Source: Pseudomonas sp. (GTDB lineage Bacteria; Pseudomonadota; Gammaproteobacteria; Pseudomonadales; Pseudomonadaceae). From it: a DNA stretch of 64,000 bases. Positions 1 to 8,220 of this stretch are shown in pieces. Location: positions 1 to 64,000 of the forward strand of contig NZ_JAGIBG010000025.1 of the NCBI RefSeq assembly GCF_017744435.1, given 5' to 3'. The first letter of the stretch is position 1. Each line of letters opens with the position of its first letter. Under the pieces are notes generated by a model. It was given only the letters and a program-made list of their open reading frames with translations. It did no database searches and had not been told where the DNA came from. The position numbers and the translations under genes were made by a program.

Positions 1-183
1 CCCGCCCTCATTGTTGTCACAGGTCTTCGTCGCCTGCTATTGGGGCCGCTTCGCGCCCCTTCGCGGGCACGCCCGCTCCCACATGGTCTGGCGTAGAACC
101 TGTGGGAGCGGGCGTGCCCGCGAAGGGGCGCGAAGCGGCCCCAATAGCAGGCGACGAAGACCTGTGACAACAATGAGGGCGGG
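1..183. repeat. Perfect 83-bp inverted repeat (REP-type palindrome) before gltR
   Basis: Bases 1-83 are the exact reverse complement of bases 101-183, with a 17-base spacer at 84-100. The inner part carries the REP core TTCGCGGGCACGCCCGCTCCCACA, split here as TTCGCGGGC and GCCCGCTCCCACA, which also occurs at 20589-20672. The repeat starts at the first base of the window, so it may extend further left. It ends five bases before the gltR start codon and therefore contains that gene's ribosome-binding region. The RNA would fold into a very stable hairpin. Confidence 0.9.
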
Positions 184-188
184 ATACC

Positions 189-914
189 TTGAGCACTGCC
201 GGAAAGTCCATCCTGATGGTCGACGACGATCAGGAAATTCGTGAACTGCTGCAAACCTACCTGAGCCGTGCCGGCTTCCAGGTCCACGCCGAAGCCGATG
301 GCCAGGGTTTTCGCCGCGCCTTGGAAAATATCCCCTGCGACCTGGTGATCCTCGACGTCATGCTGCCCGACGAAGACGGCTTCAGCCTGTGCCGCTGGGT
401 GCGCCAGCATCCGCGCCAGTCACGGGTACCGATCATCATGCTGACCGCCAGCTCCGATGAAGCCGACCGCGTCATCGGCCTGGAACTGGGCGCCGATGAC
501 TACCTGGGCAAGCCGTTCAGCCCGCGTGAACTGCAGGCGCGGATCAAGGCCCTGCTGCGCCGCAGCGAGTTCGGCCAGGCCGCGCCAGCCAGTGCCGTGC
601 TGGCCTTCGACGACTGGCGTCTGGACACCGTCAGCCATCGGCTGTTTCACCGCGACGGCGAAGAGGTGATTCTGTCCGGCGCCGACTTCGCCCTGCTCAA
701 GCTGTTTCTCGACCACCCTCAACAGATCCTCGACCGCGACACCATCGGCAACGCCACCCGCGGCCGTGAGCCGATGCCGCTGGACCGCATCGTCGACATG
801 GCGGTCAGTCGCCTGCGTCAGCGCCTGCGCGACACCGACAAGCCTGCGCGGCTGATCCGCACCGTGCGTGGCAGTGGTTACCTGCTGGCAGCCCATGTCT
901 GCTGCGCTTCCTGA
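189..914 (+). CDS. gltR: Two-component response regulator GltR, OmpR family
   Basis: This is the DNA-binding response regulator of a sugar-sensing two-component system and probably activates the adjacent glucose/mannose uptake genes. Of 241 residues, the N-terminal receiver domain (about 8-120) has the acidic pair in MVDDDQE, the phosphoacceptor Asp in LVILDVMLPDEDG (about residue 55) and the Lys in LGKPFSPREL. A winged-helix effector domain (about 140-235) ends in RTVRGSGYLL, typical of OmpR/PhoB proteins. The start is TTG at 189; no in-frame ATG lies nearer the receiver domain. The kinase gene overlaps its 3' end, so the two are co-translated. Naming rests on similarity to P. putida/P. aeruginosa GltR and on the sugar-gene context. 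A perfect palindrome covers its translation initiation region. Confidence 0.88.
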   Translation: MSTAGKSILMVDDDQEIRELLQTYLSRAGFQVHAEADGQGFRRALENIPCDLVILDVMLPDEDGFSLCRWVRQHPRQSRVPIIMLTASSDEADRVIGLELGADDYLGKPFSPRELQARIKALLRRSEFGQAAPASAVLAFDDWRLDTVSHRLFHRDGEEVILSGADFALLKLFLDHPQQILDRDTIGNATRGREPMPLDRIVDMAVSRLRQRLRDTDKPARLIRTVRGSGYLLAAHVCCAS

Positions 915-2349
915 GCGGCGCTGGCGCCTGCTGCCGCGCTCGCTGCTGGGGCGCATGCTGCTGCTGACCTTGCTCGTGGTGCTGCTGGCCCAGGGCCTGT
1001 CGAGCCTGATCTGGGTCGCCCAGCTGCGTGCCAGCCAGTTGCAGGGCCTGCGTGCCAGTGCCGGTAGCCTGGCCCATTCCATGAGCGCCAGCGTCAGCTA
1101 CTTCCGCTCGCTGCCGGTGGCCTATCGGCCGATGGTGCTCGATCAATTGCGCAGCATGGGTGGCACGCGCTTTTTCGTGTCGCTCAACGACAAGCCGCTG
1201 GACATGCCGGTGTTGCCCATCACGCCACGCAAGCAGGCGGTGATCGATGTGTTCCAGGACGTGCTGCACGAGCGGCTCGGCGAACAGATGGAGATTTCCG
1301 TCGAGTTCGTCGCCCCCGATGATCTGCGCATCTTCAACAGTGGCCTGAAGCTCGATGAGCTGCCGCGCTCGTGGGCGCATTACTCGTTGACCCTGGAGCC
1401 GCTCAACCCGCCGGTGCTGGTGACCCAGATCCGCCTGGACCAGGGCGAATGGCTGTACATCGCCTCCTTGCTGCCCGAACCCTACACCAGCCTCGAAACC
1501 GAACGCCTGCCACGCCAGCAGATCGGCTTCATCGTCCTGACCACTGCTTTGCTGCTGCTGTTCATCGGCTTGCTGGTGCACTGGCAGAGTTGGCCGCTCA
1601 AGCGCCTGGCACGCGCCGCGCGCGAACTGTCATTGGGCGCCGATGTGGCGCCGGTGGCCGAAGGCGGCGGCAGCGAGGTGGTGGAAGTGGGGCGGGCGTT
1701 CAACAGCATGCGCGAGCGCATCAGCCGTTACCTGACCGAGCGCTCGCAGTTGTTCAGCGCCATTTCCCACGACCTGCGCACACCGATCACGCGTTTGCGC
1801 CTGCGCGTGGAACTGCTCGAGGACGAGCGCCTGCAGGCCAAGTTCAGCCACGACCTCGACGAGCTGGAGCTGCTGGTCAAGGGGGCTCTGCAGTGCGTGA
1901 AGGACACTGACATCCACGAGAACATCGAGCCGATCGACCTCAACCAGGTGCTGGAGATTCTCGCCGAGCCGTACCTGGGTGACGGCCGTATCACCGTCGA
2001 AGGGCGAGCCGTGTCGCCCTACCCGGGCAAGCCACTGGCCCTGCGCCGCTGTATCGGCAACCTGATCGACAATGCCATCAAGTATGGCGAGCGGGCACAC
2101 TTGCGCATCATCGACAGTGCCGAGGGCTTCGTGCTGCAGGTGGATGACCAGGGCCCGGGTGTGCCGCAACAGCAGATGGAACAGGTGTTCGAGCCGCATT
2201 TTCGCCTGGCGGGCCAGCAGCAGGGCTACGGGCTGGGCCTGGGTATCGCACGCAACATTGCCCATAGCCACGGGGGCGAGGTAAGCCTGCTCAACCTGCG
2301 CGAAGGCGGTTTGCGGGTGACGCTGTATCTGCCAAGGGGCGTGGAGTGA
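895..2349 (+). CDS. gtrS: Sensor histidine kinase GtrS, partner of GltR
   Basis: This membrane histidine kinase would phosphorylate GltR. ATG 895 is chosen because it overlaps gltR by 20 bases and begins MSAALPERRWRLLPR just before the first membrane segment; ATG 868 is a less likely alternative. A transmembrane helix lies near residues 15-40, then a periplasmic sensor loop of about 120 residues, then a second helix (IGFIVLTTALLLLFIGLLV). HAMP is followed by the H-box FSAISHDLRTPITRLR with the phosphorylated His. The N-box (LIDNAIKYGE) and G boxes (DQGPGVP, GLGLGIA) form the ATPase. In P. aeruginosa GtrS responds to 2-ketogluconate and 6-phosphogluconate; the ligand here is inferred from that. 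Confidence 0.87.
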   Translation: MSAALPERRWRLLPRSLLGRMLLLTLLVVLLAQGLSSLIWVAQLRASQLQGLRASAGSLAHSMSASVSYFRSLPVAYRPMVLDQLRSMGGTRFFVSLNDKPLDMPVLPITPRKQAVIDVFQDVLHERLGEQMEISVEFVAPDDLRIFNSGLKLDELPRSWAHYSLTLEPLNPPVLVTQIRLDQGEWLYIASLLPEPYTSLETERLPRQQIGFIVLTTALLLLFIGLLVHWQSWPLKRLARAARELSLGADVAPVAEGGGSEVVEVGRAFNSMRERISRYLTERSQLFSAISHDLRTPITRLRLRVELLEDERLQAKFSHDLDELELLVKGALQCVKDTDIHENIEPIDLNQVLEILAEPYLGDGRITVEGRAVSPYPGKPLALRRCIGNLIDNAIKYGERAHLRIIDSAEGFVLQVDDQGPGVPQQQMEQVFEPHFRLAGQQQGYGLGLGIARNIAHSHGGEVSLLNLREGGLRVTLYLPRGVE

Positions 2350-2352
2350 GCT

Positions 2353-2418
2353 GTGTCACAGGTTGGTGACACAACCGACCCCCTTCGTGACATCCCGGCC
2401 AGGACGGCTGGCTAGACT
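2353..2418 (+). promoter_or_regulatory. Candidate GltR-type operator and promoter of the isomerase gene
   Basis: GTGTCAC (2353-2359) and GTGACAC (2366-2372) are a perfect 7-bp inverted repeat with a 6-base spacer. GTGACA occurs again at 2387-2392, exactly 21 bp (two helical turns) after the copy at 2366. A -10-like TAGACT lies at 2413-2418. The gtsA upstream region has the same layout. Tandem sites two turns apart just upstream of -35 are usual for OmpR-family activators. Assignment to GltR is inference. Confidence 0.45.
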
Positions 2419-2450
2419 TCACCGACGATACGCAAGGAACGCGCTGGCCC

Positions 2451-3701
2451 ATGAATACCCCTGATCTGTCCCCCGGCAGTTGGCTGGGTTCAACCGCACA
2501 TGCCGCCTGGCTGCAGGCCGAAGGGCAACGCCTGCTGGCGTTCGCCAGGGCTTCGCAGCTGCCTGAGGGTTTCGGCTGCCTCGATGTTCAGGGCTGCCTG
2601 CCGCCTGCTGCTGGCAGCGAAACCCTGCAGACCACGCGCATGACCCACAGCTTCGCCCTGGCTCATCTGCAGGGTGAGCCAGGCTGCCTGCCATTGGTCG
2701 AGCATGGCGTCAGCGCCTTGCGCGGTGCCTTGCACGACAGCCGTCACGGCGGCTGGTTCGCTCGCCCTCAAGGGCAGGGCGACAGCACCAAGGCCGCCTA
2801 CCTGCATGCCTTCGTCGCGCTGGCCGCGAGCTCTGCAGCCGTCGCGGGCGCCGTGGGTGCCCAGGGTTTGCTGGTGGATGCCATCCATATTCTCGAAGCG
2901 CGGTTCTGGAGCGAAGAAGAGGGCGCCCTGCGTGAGTCGTTCTCCAGCGACTGGCAGCAGGTGGAGGCCTATCGCGGCGCCAACAGCAATATGCACGCCA
3001 CCGAGGCATTCCTGGCCCTGGCCGATGTCACCGGCGATACGCTGTGGCTCGATCGCGCCCTGCGTATCGCCCAACGCATCATTCACACCCATGCTGCCGC
3101 CAACGGCTATCGGGTCGTCGAGCATTTCGACGCGCACTGGCAGCCACTGCCGCACTACAACCGCGATGATCCCGCCGACCACTTCCGGCCTTTTGGCACC
3201 ACGCCCGGCCATGCCTTCGAGTGGGCGCGATTGCTGTTGCATCTGCAGGCAGCTCGCGAGCTGGCCGGCTTGCCTGCACCGGGCTGGTTGCTGGGCTGCG
3301 CCCGTGGGCTGTTCGACAGCGCTTGCCGCGATGCCTGGAGCGTCGATGGCAACGAAGGCATCGTCTACACCCTGGACTGGGACAATCGCCCGGTGGTACG
3401 CGAGCGCCTGCACTGGGTGCACGCCGAGGCCTGCGCCAGTGCAGCAGCCCTGCTGCGGCGTACCGGCGAAGCGCAGTACGAGCGCTGGTACCGCTGCTTC
3501 TGGGGCTTCATCGACGGCCATTTCATCGACCGGGTGGCCGGCAGCTGGCATCACCAACTCGACCCGGGCAACCGGCCTGCCGCAACCATCTGGGCGGGCA
3601 AGCCGGACCTGTATCACGCCTATCAGGCAGTACTGTTGCCGAGGCTGCCGTTGGCGCCGAGCCTGGCGACTGCCGTTTCAGGTTATGTAACCAAACGATG
3701 A
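2451..3701 (+). CDS. AGE-family sugar isomerase, probably mannose/fructose isomerase
   Basis: This is a cytoplasmic (alpha/alpha)6-barrel sugar isomerase of 416 residues, the normal AGE-family length. Hallmarks are HDSRHGGWF, the NSNMHATEAFLAL stretch with the conserved Asn-x-x-Met-His-x-x-Glu, and GTTPGHAFEWARL with the catalytic-face His and Glu. The family includes N-acylglucosamine 2-epimerase, cellobiose 2-epimerase and bacterial mannose isomerases. The position between the sugar sensor pair and a glucose/mannose transporter favours D-mannose to D-fructose isomerisation, feeding hexose into central metabolism. Start ATG 2451 follows AAGGAACGCGCTGGCCC. It appears monocistronic, since gtsA has its own promoter-like region. 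Exact substrate is not readable from sequence. Confidence 0.75.
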   Translation: MNTPDLSPGSWLGSTAHAAWLQAEGQRLLAFARASQLPEGFGCLDVQGCLPPAAGSETLQTTRMTHSFALAHLQGEPGCLPLVEHGVSALRGALHDSRHGGWFARPQGQGDSTKAAYLHAFVALAASSAAVAGAVGAQGLLVDAIHILEARFWSEEEGALRESFSSDWQQVEAYRGANSNMHATEAFLALADVTGDTLWLDRALRIAQRIIHTHAAANGYRVVEHFDAHWQPLPHYNRDDPADHFRPFGTTPGHAFEWARLLLHLQAARELAGLPAPGWLLGCARGLFDSACRDAWSVDGNEGIVYTLDWDNRPVVRERLHWVHAEACASAAALLRRTGEAQYERWYRCFWGFIDGHFIDRVAGSWHHQLDPGNRPAATIWAGKPDLYHAYQAVLLPRLPLAPSLATAVSGYVTKR

Positions 3702-3751
3702 CATTCGCGCATCGCTTCGTTACCTGGCGAGGCGGGCGCGCTGATTAGACT
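3687..3751 (+). promoter_or_regulatory. Candidate GltR-type repeats and promoter of gtsA
   Basis: GTAACC (3687-3692), ATGACA (3698-3703) and GTTACC (3719-3724) precede a -10-like TAGACT at 3746-3751. The last two repeats are 21 bp apart, and the last begins 27 bp before TAGACT. The isomerase promoter shows 21 and 26 bp. The local context is also alike: CTTCGTTACCT here and CTTCGTGACAT there. A shared activator, most simply GltR, is inferred. Confidence 0.45.
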
Positions 3752-3784
3752 CCATGCAATGCAAGCGACCGACTTGCCCCGCAT

Positions 3785-3795
3785 AACAACAAGAA
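3785..3795 (+). promoter_or_regulatory. Crc/Hfq-type CA motif at the gtsA ribosome-binding site
   Basis: AACAACAAGAA matches the AAnAAnAA catabolite-activity motif bound by Hfq with Crc in Pseudomonas. It abuts the AAAGG Shine-Dalgarno, ten bases before ATG 3806, so binding would block translation when preferred carbon sources such as organic acids are present. Confidence 0.65.
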
Positions 3796-3805
3796 AGGTA
3801 CTCCG

Positions 3806-5092
3806 ATGAATTCGACGCTCCGCCTCGCCGCCGCGATTTCCCTCGCCTCGCTCCTGCCGCTCAGTGCCTCCGCCGCCGAATCCAAAGGCAGTGTCGAAGT
3901 GGTGCACTGGTGGACCTCCGGTGGTGAAAAAGCCGCGGTGGATGTGCTCAAGGCCCAGGTCGAGAAAGATGGCTTCACCTGGAAAGACGGCGCTGTCGCA
4001 GGTGGCGGTGGTGCCACGGCCATGACGGTGCTCAAGAGCCGTGCAGTGGCAGGCAATCCGCCAGGTGTTGCGCAAATCAAGGGGCCGGACATCCAGGATT
4101 GGGCTGCCACCGGCCTGCTCGACGCCGATGTGCTCAAGGGCGTCGCCAAGGACGAACAGTGGGATTCGCTGCTCGACAAGAAAGTCGCCGACACCGTGAA
4201 ATACGACGGTGACTATGTCGCGGTACCGGTCAACATCCACCGCATCAACTGGTTGTGGATCAACCCTGAGGTATTCAAGAAAGCCGGCATCGACAAGGCG
4301 CCGACCACCCTCGACGAATTCTACGCCGCGGCCGACAAGCTCAAGGCTGCCGGTTTCATTCCGCTCGCCCATGGCGGCCAGCCCTGGCAGGACAGCACGG
4401 TCTTCGAGAGCGTGGTGTTGGCGGTGATGGGCGTGGAGGGTTACAAGAAAGCGTTGGTCGATCTGGACGAAAAAGCCCTGACCGGCCCCGAGATGGTCAA
4501 GTCGCTCGCCGAACTCAAGAAAGTCGCTACCTACATGGACCCTGACGGCAAGGGCCAGGACTGGAACCTCGAAGCGGCCAAGGTCATCAACGGCAAGGCC
4601 GGCATGCAGATCATGGGCGACTGGGCCAAGAGCGAGTGGACCCTGGCCAAGAAGACCGCCGGCAAGGATTACCAGTGCGTACCGTTCCCCGGCACTGACA
4701 AGGCGTTCCTCTACAACATCGACTCGCTGGTGGTGTTCAAGCAGAACGACAAGGGCACTGCCGCCGGCCAGCAGGACATCGCCCGCAAGGTGTTGGGCGA
4801 GGACTTCCAAAAGGTCTTCAGCTTCAACAAGGGCTCGATCCCGGTGCGCAACGACATGCTGGCCGATATGGGCAAGTACGGTTTCGACGCCTGCGCCCAG
4901 ACCTCCGCCAAGGACTTCCTCGCTGACGCCAAGACCGGCGGCCTGCAGCCGAGCATGGCGCACAACATGGCCACCACGCTGGCCGTGCAGGGCGCCTTCT
5001 TCGATGTGGTGACCAACTACATCAACGACCCCAAGGCCGACCCGGCCGATGCGGCGAAGAAGCTGGCGGCGGCGATCAAGGCAGCCAAGTAA
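3806..5092 (+). CDS. gtsA: Glucose/mannose ABC transporter periplasmic binding protein
   Basis: This periplasmic receptor captures glucose or mannose and delivers it to GtsBC. The 428 residues begin with a clear Sec signal peptide (basic MNSTLR, hydrophobic core, cleavage after SASA at about residue 23). The mature part is a type 1 solute-binding fold of the MalE/UgpB cluster, with VEVVHWWTSGGEKAAV at the N-terminus and MQIMGDWAKSEW in the second lobe, where sugar-stacking aromatics lie. It is first in a gtsABCD-oprB operon on the + strand, followed by a long hairpin-forming repeat that separates it from the permease genes. Upstream lie candidate GltR repeats and a CA motif. Name follows P. 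putida gtsA. Confidence 0.9.
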   Translation: MNSTLRLAAAISLASLLPLSASAAESKGSVEVVHWWTSGGEKAAVDVLKAQVEKDGFTWKDGAVAGGGGATAMTVLKSRAVAGNPPGVAQIKGPDIQDWAATGLLDADVLKGVAKDEQWDSLLDKKVADTVKYDGDYVAVPVNIHRINWLWINPEVFKKAGIDKAPTTLDEFYAAADKLKAAGFIPLAHGGQPWQDSTVFESVVLAVMGVEGYKKALVDLDEKALTGPEMVKSLAELKKVATYMDPDGKGQDWNLEAAKVINGKAGMQIMGDWAKSEWTLAKKTAGKDYQCVPFPGTDKAFLYNIDSLVVFKQNDKGTAAGQQDIARKVLGEDFQKVFSFNKGSIPVRNDMLADMGKYGFDACAQTSAKDFLADAKTGGLQPSMAHNMATTLAVQGAFFDVVTNYINDPKADPADAAKKLAAAIKAAK

Positions 5093-5107
5093 AGGCTGGC
5101 GCGATCT

Positions 5108-5245
5108 CTGTAGGAGCGGCCTTGTGTCGCGAAAGGGCTGCACAGCAGCCCCAATCCGGTGCGCTCGATCTGTCAGGAAGGTGATGGTTTTGAGTCCGTG
5201 GGGGCTGCTGTGCAGCCCTTTCGCGACACAAGGCCGCTCCTACAG
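5108..5245. repeat. Perfect 45-bp inverted repeat between gtsA and gtsB
   Basis: Bases 5108-5152 and 5201-5245 are exact reverse complements, with a 48-base spacer. Each arm includes CTGTAGGAGCGGCCTTGTGT and the sequence CGCGAAAGGGCTGC, a second REP class different from that at base 1. It lies inside the operon, 15 bases after the gtsA stop and 30 before gtsB. There is no T tract, so it is an mRNA-stabilising or processing hairpin rather than a plain terminator. Confidence 0.9.
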
Positions 5246-5274
5246 CCAGTGTGGCAGCGCCTGAAAGGTGACCC

Positions 5275-6183
5275 ATGACAACAGCAACCGCCCAACTGCG
5301 GGCCTCCCCCCTGGACGCGCTGCAGCGCTGGCTACCAAAACTGGTGCTGGCGCCGAGCATGTTCATCGTCCTGGTGGGCTTCTACGGCTACATCCTGTGG
5401 ACCTTCGTCCTCTCTTTCACCACCTCGACCTTCCTGCCGACCTACAAATGGGCGGGCCTGGCGCAGTACGCCCGGCTGTTCGACAACGACCGCTGGTGGG
5501 TGGCGAGCAAGAACCTGATGCTGTTCGGTGGCCTGTTCATCGCCATCAGCCTGGCCATCGGCGTGCTGCTGGCCGTGCTGCTGGACCAGCGCATCCGCCG
5601 CGAAGGCTTCATCCGCACCATCTACCTGTACCCCATGGCGTTGTCGATGATCGTCACCGGTACCGCCTGGAAATGGCTGCTCAACCCCGGCATGGGCTTG
5701 GATAAACTGCTACGTGACTGGGGTTGGGAGGGCTTTCGCCTGGACTGGCTGATCGACCCTGACCGGGTGGTGTACTGCCTGGTGATCGCCGCCGTTTGGC
5801 AGGCCTCGGGCTTCATCATGGCGATGTTCCTCGCCGGCCTGCGTGGGGTCGACCAGTCGATCATCCGCGCCGCGCAGATCGATGGCGCCAGCCTGCCACG
5901 CATCTACTGGACCGTGGTGCTGCCCAGCCTGCGTCCGGTGTTCTTCAGCTCGCTGATGATTCTTTCGCACATCGCCATCAAGAGCTTCGACCTGGTGGCG
6001 GCGATGACGGCCGGGGGCCCGGGCTACTCCTCCGACCTGCCAGCGATGTTCATGTACTCCTTCACCTTCAGCCGCGGCCAGATGGGCATGGGCTCGGCCA
6101 GTGCCATCCTGATGCTTGGGGCGATCCTGGCGATCCTCGTGCCGTACCTGTACTCGGAGCTGCGGAGCAAGCGCCATGCATAG
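5275..6183 (+). CDS. gtsB: Glucose/mannose ABC transporter permease GtsB
   Basis: This is one of two inner-membrane channel subunits. The 302 residues have six predicted membrane helices, starting with LVLAPSMFIVLVGFYGYILW. The EAA loop that docks on the ATPase reads RAAQIDGASLPRIYWTVVLP, with the conserved Gly. It belongs to the MalF/UgpA-type binding-protein-dependent permeases. ATG 5275 follows a GAAAGGTGACCC ribosome-binding site. The next gene overlaps its end by eight bases, so translation of the two permeases is coupled. The upstream 45-bp inverted repeat probably lowers its level relative to gtsA, as needed when a receptor outnumbers the channel. Confidence 0.9.
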   Translation: MTTATAQLRASPLDALQRWLPKLVLAPSMFIVLVGFYGYILWTFVLSFTTSTFLPTYKWAGLAQYARLFDNDRWWVASKNLMLFGGLFIAISLAIGVLLAVLLDQRIRREGFIRTIYLYPMALSMIVTGTAWKWLLNPGMGLDKLLRDWGWEGFRLDWLIDPDRVVYCLVIAAVWQASGFIMAMFLAGLRGVDQSIIRAAQIDGASLPRIYWTVVLPSLRPVFFSSLMILSHIAIKSFDLVAAMTAGGPGYSSDLPAMFMYSFTFSRGQMGMGSASAILMLGAILAILVPYLYSELRSKRHA

Positions 6184-7021
6184 TCCAACAGATAGACCGG
6201 CGCTGAGCCTGAGTCGAGTTGCCATCCACGCCGTACTGCTGATCGCCGTGCTGCTCTACCTGGTGCCGCTGGTGGTGATGCTGCTGACCAGCTTCAAGTC
6301 CCCGGAAGACATCAGCACCGGCAACCTGCTGAGCTGGCCCGCCGTGATCACCGGCATTGGCTGGGTCAAGGCCTGGGGCACGGTCAGTGGCTACTTCTGG
6401 AACTCGATCATGATCACCGTGCCAGCGGTACTGATTTCTACCAGTATCGGTGCGCTGAATGGCTATGTGTTGTCGATGTGGCGCTTCCGTGGCTCGCAGC
6501 TGTTCTTCGGCCTGCTGCTGTTCGGCTGCTTCCTGCCGTTCCAGACTGTGCTGCTGCCGGCGTCGTTCACCCTTGGCAAGCTGGGCCTGGCCAGCACCAC
6601 CAGCGGCCTGGTGCTGGTGCACGTGGTCTACGGCCTGGCGTTCACCACGCTGTTCTTCCGCAACTTCTACGTGAGCATCCCCGATGCCCTGGTCAAGGCC
6701 GCGCGCCTGGACGGCGCCGGCTTCTTCACCATCTTCCGCCGCATCATCCTGCCGATGTCGACACCGATCATCATGGTCTGCCTGATCTGGCAGTTCACCC
6801 AGATCTGGAACGACTTCCTGTTCGGCGTGGTGTTCTCCAGCGGCGATTCACAGCCGATCACCGTGGCCTTGAACAACCTGGTCAACACCAGCACCGGGGC
6901 CAAGGAATACAACGTCGACATGGCGGCGGCGATGATTGCCGGCCTGCCAACCCTGCTGGTCTACGTGGTGGCAGGCAAATATTTCGTCCGCGGGCTCACG
7001 GCCGGCGCGGTCAAGGGGTAA
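6176..7021 (+). CDS. gtsC: Glucose/mannose ABC transporter permease GtsC
   Basis: This is the second channel subunit (281 residues), of the MalG/UgpE type. It has an N-terminal helix (AIHAVLLIAVLLYLVPLVVM), five more helices, and the EAA loop KAARLDGAGFFTIFRRIILP. ATG 6176 is chosen because it overlaps the gtsB stop by eight bases and begins MHSPTDRPALSL; the longer reading frame from 6116 would overlap gtsB by a further 60 bases and starts with unrelated residues. It pairs with GtsB in the membrane and is energised by the ATPase encoded four bases downstream. Confidence 0.9.
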   Translation: MHSPTDRPALSLSRVAIHAVLLIAVLLYLVPLVVMLLTSFKSPEDISTGNLLSWPAVITGIGWVKAWGTVSGYFWNSIMITVPAVLISTSIGALNGYVLSMWRFRGSQLFFGLLLFGCFLPFQTVLLPASFTLGKLGLASTTSGLVLVHVVYGLAFTTLFFRNFYVSIPDALVKAARLDGAGFFTIFRRIILPMSTPIIMVCLIWQFTQIWNDFLFGVVFSSGDSQPITVALNNLVNTSTGAKEYNVDMAAAMIAGLPTLLVYVVAGKYFVRGLTAGAVKG

Positions 7022-7024
7022 GTC

Positions 7025-8179
<1,155 letters not shown>

Positions 8180-8194
8180 TTCGTCTACACCATC

Positions 8195-8210
8195 AATAAG
8201 AAAAAAGAGG
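8195..8210 (+). promoter_or_regulatory. Crc/Hfq-type CA motif before oprB
   Basis: AATAAGAAAAAAGAGG contains AAnAAnAA and runs into the purine-rich region preceding ATG 8221. It fits Crc/Hfq control of the porin, as at gtsA. The target status is inferred from the motif and from the known control of sugar uptake by Crc in Pseudomonas. Confidence 0.55.
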
Positions 8211-8220
8211 ACGCAAAGGG

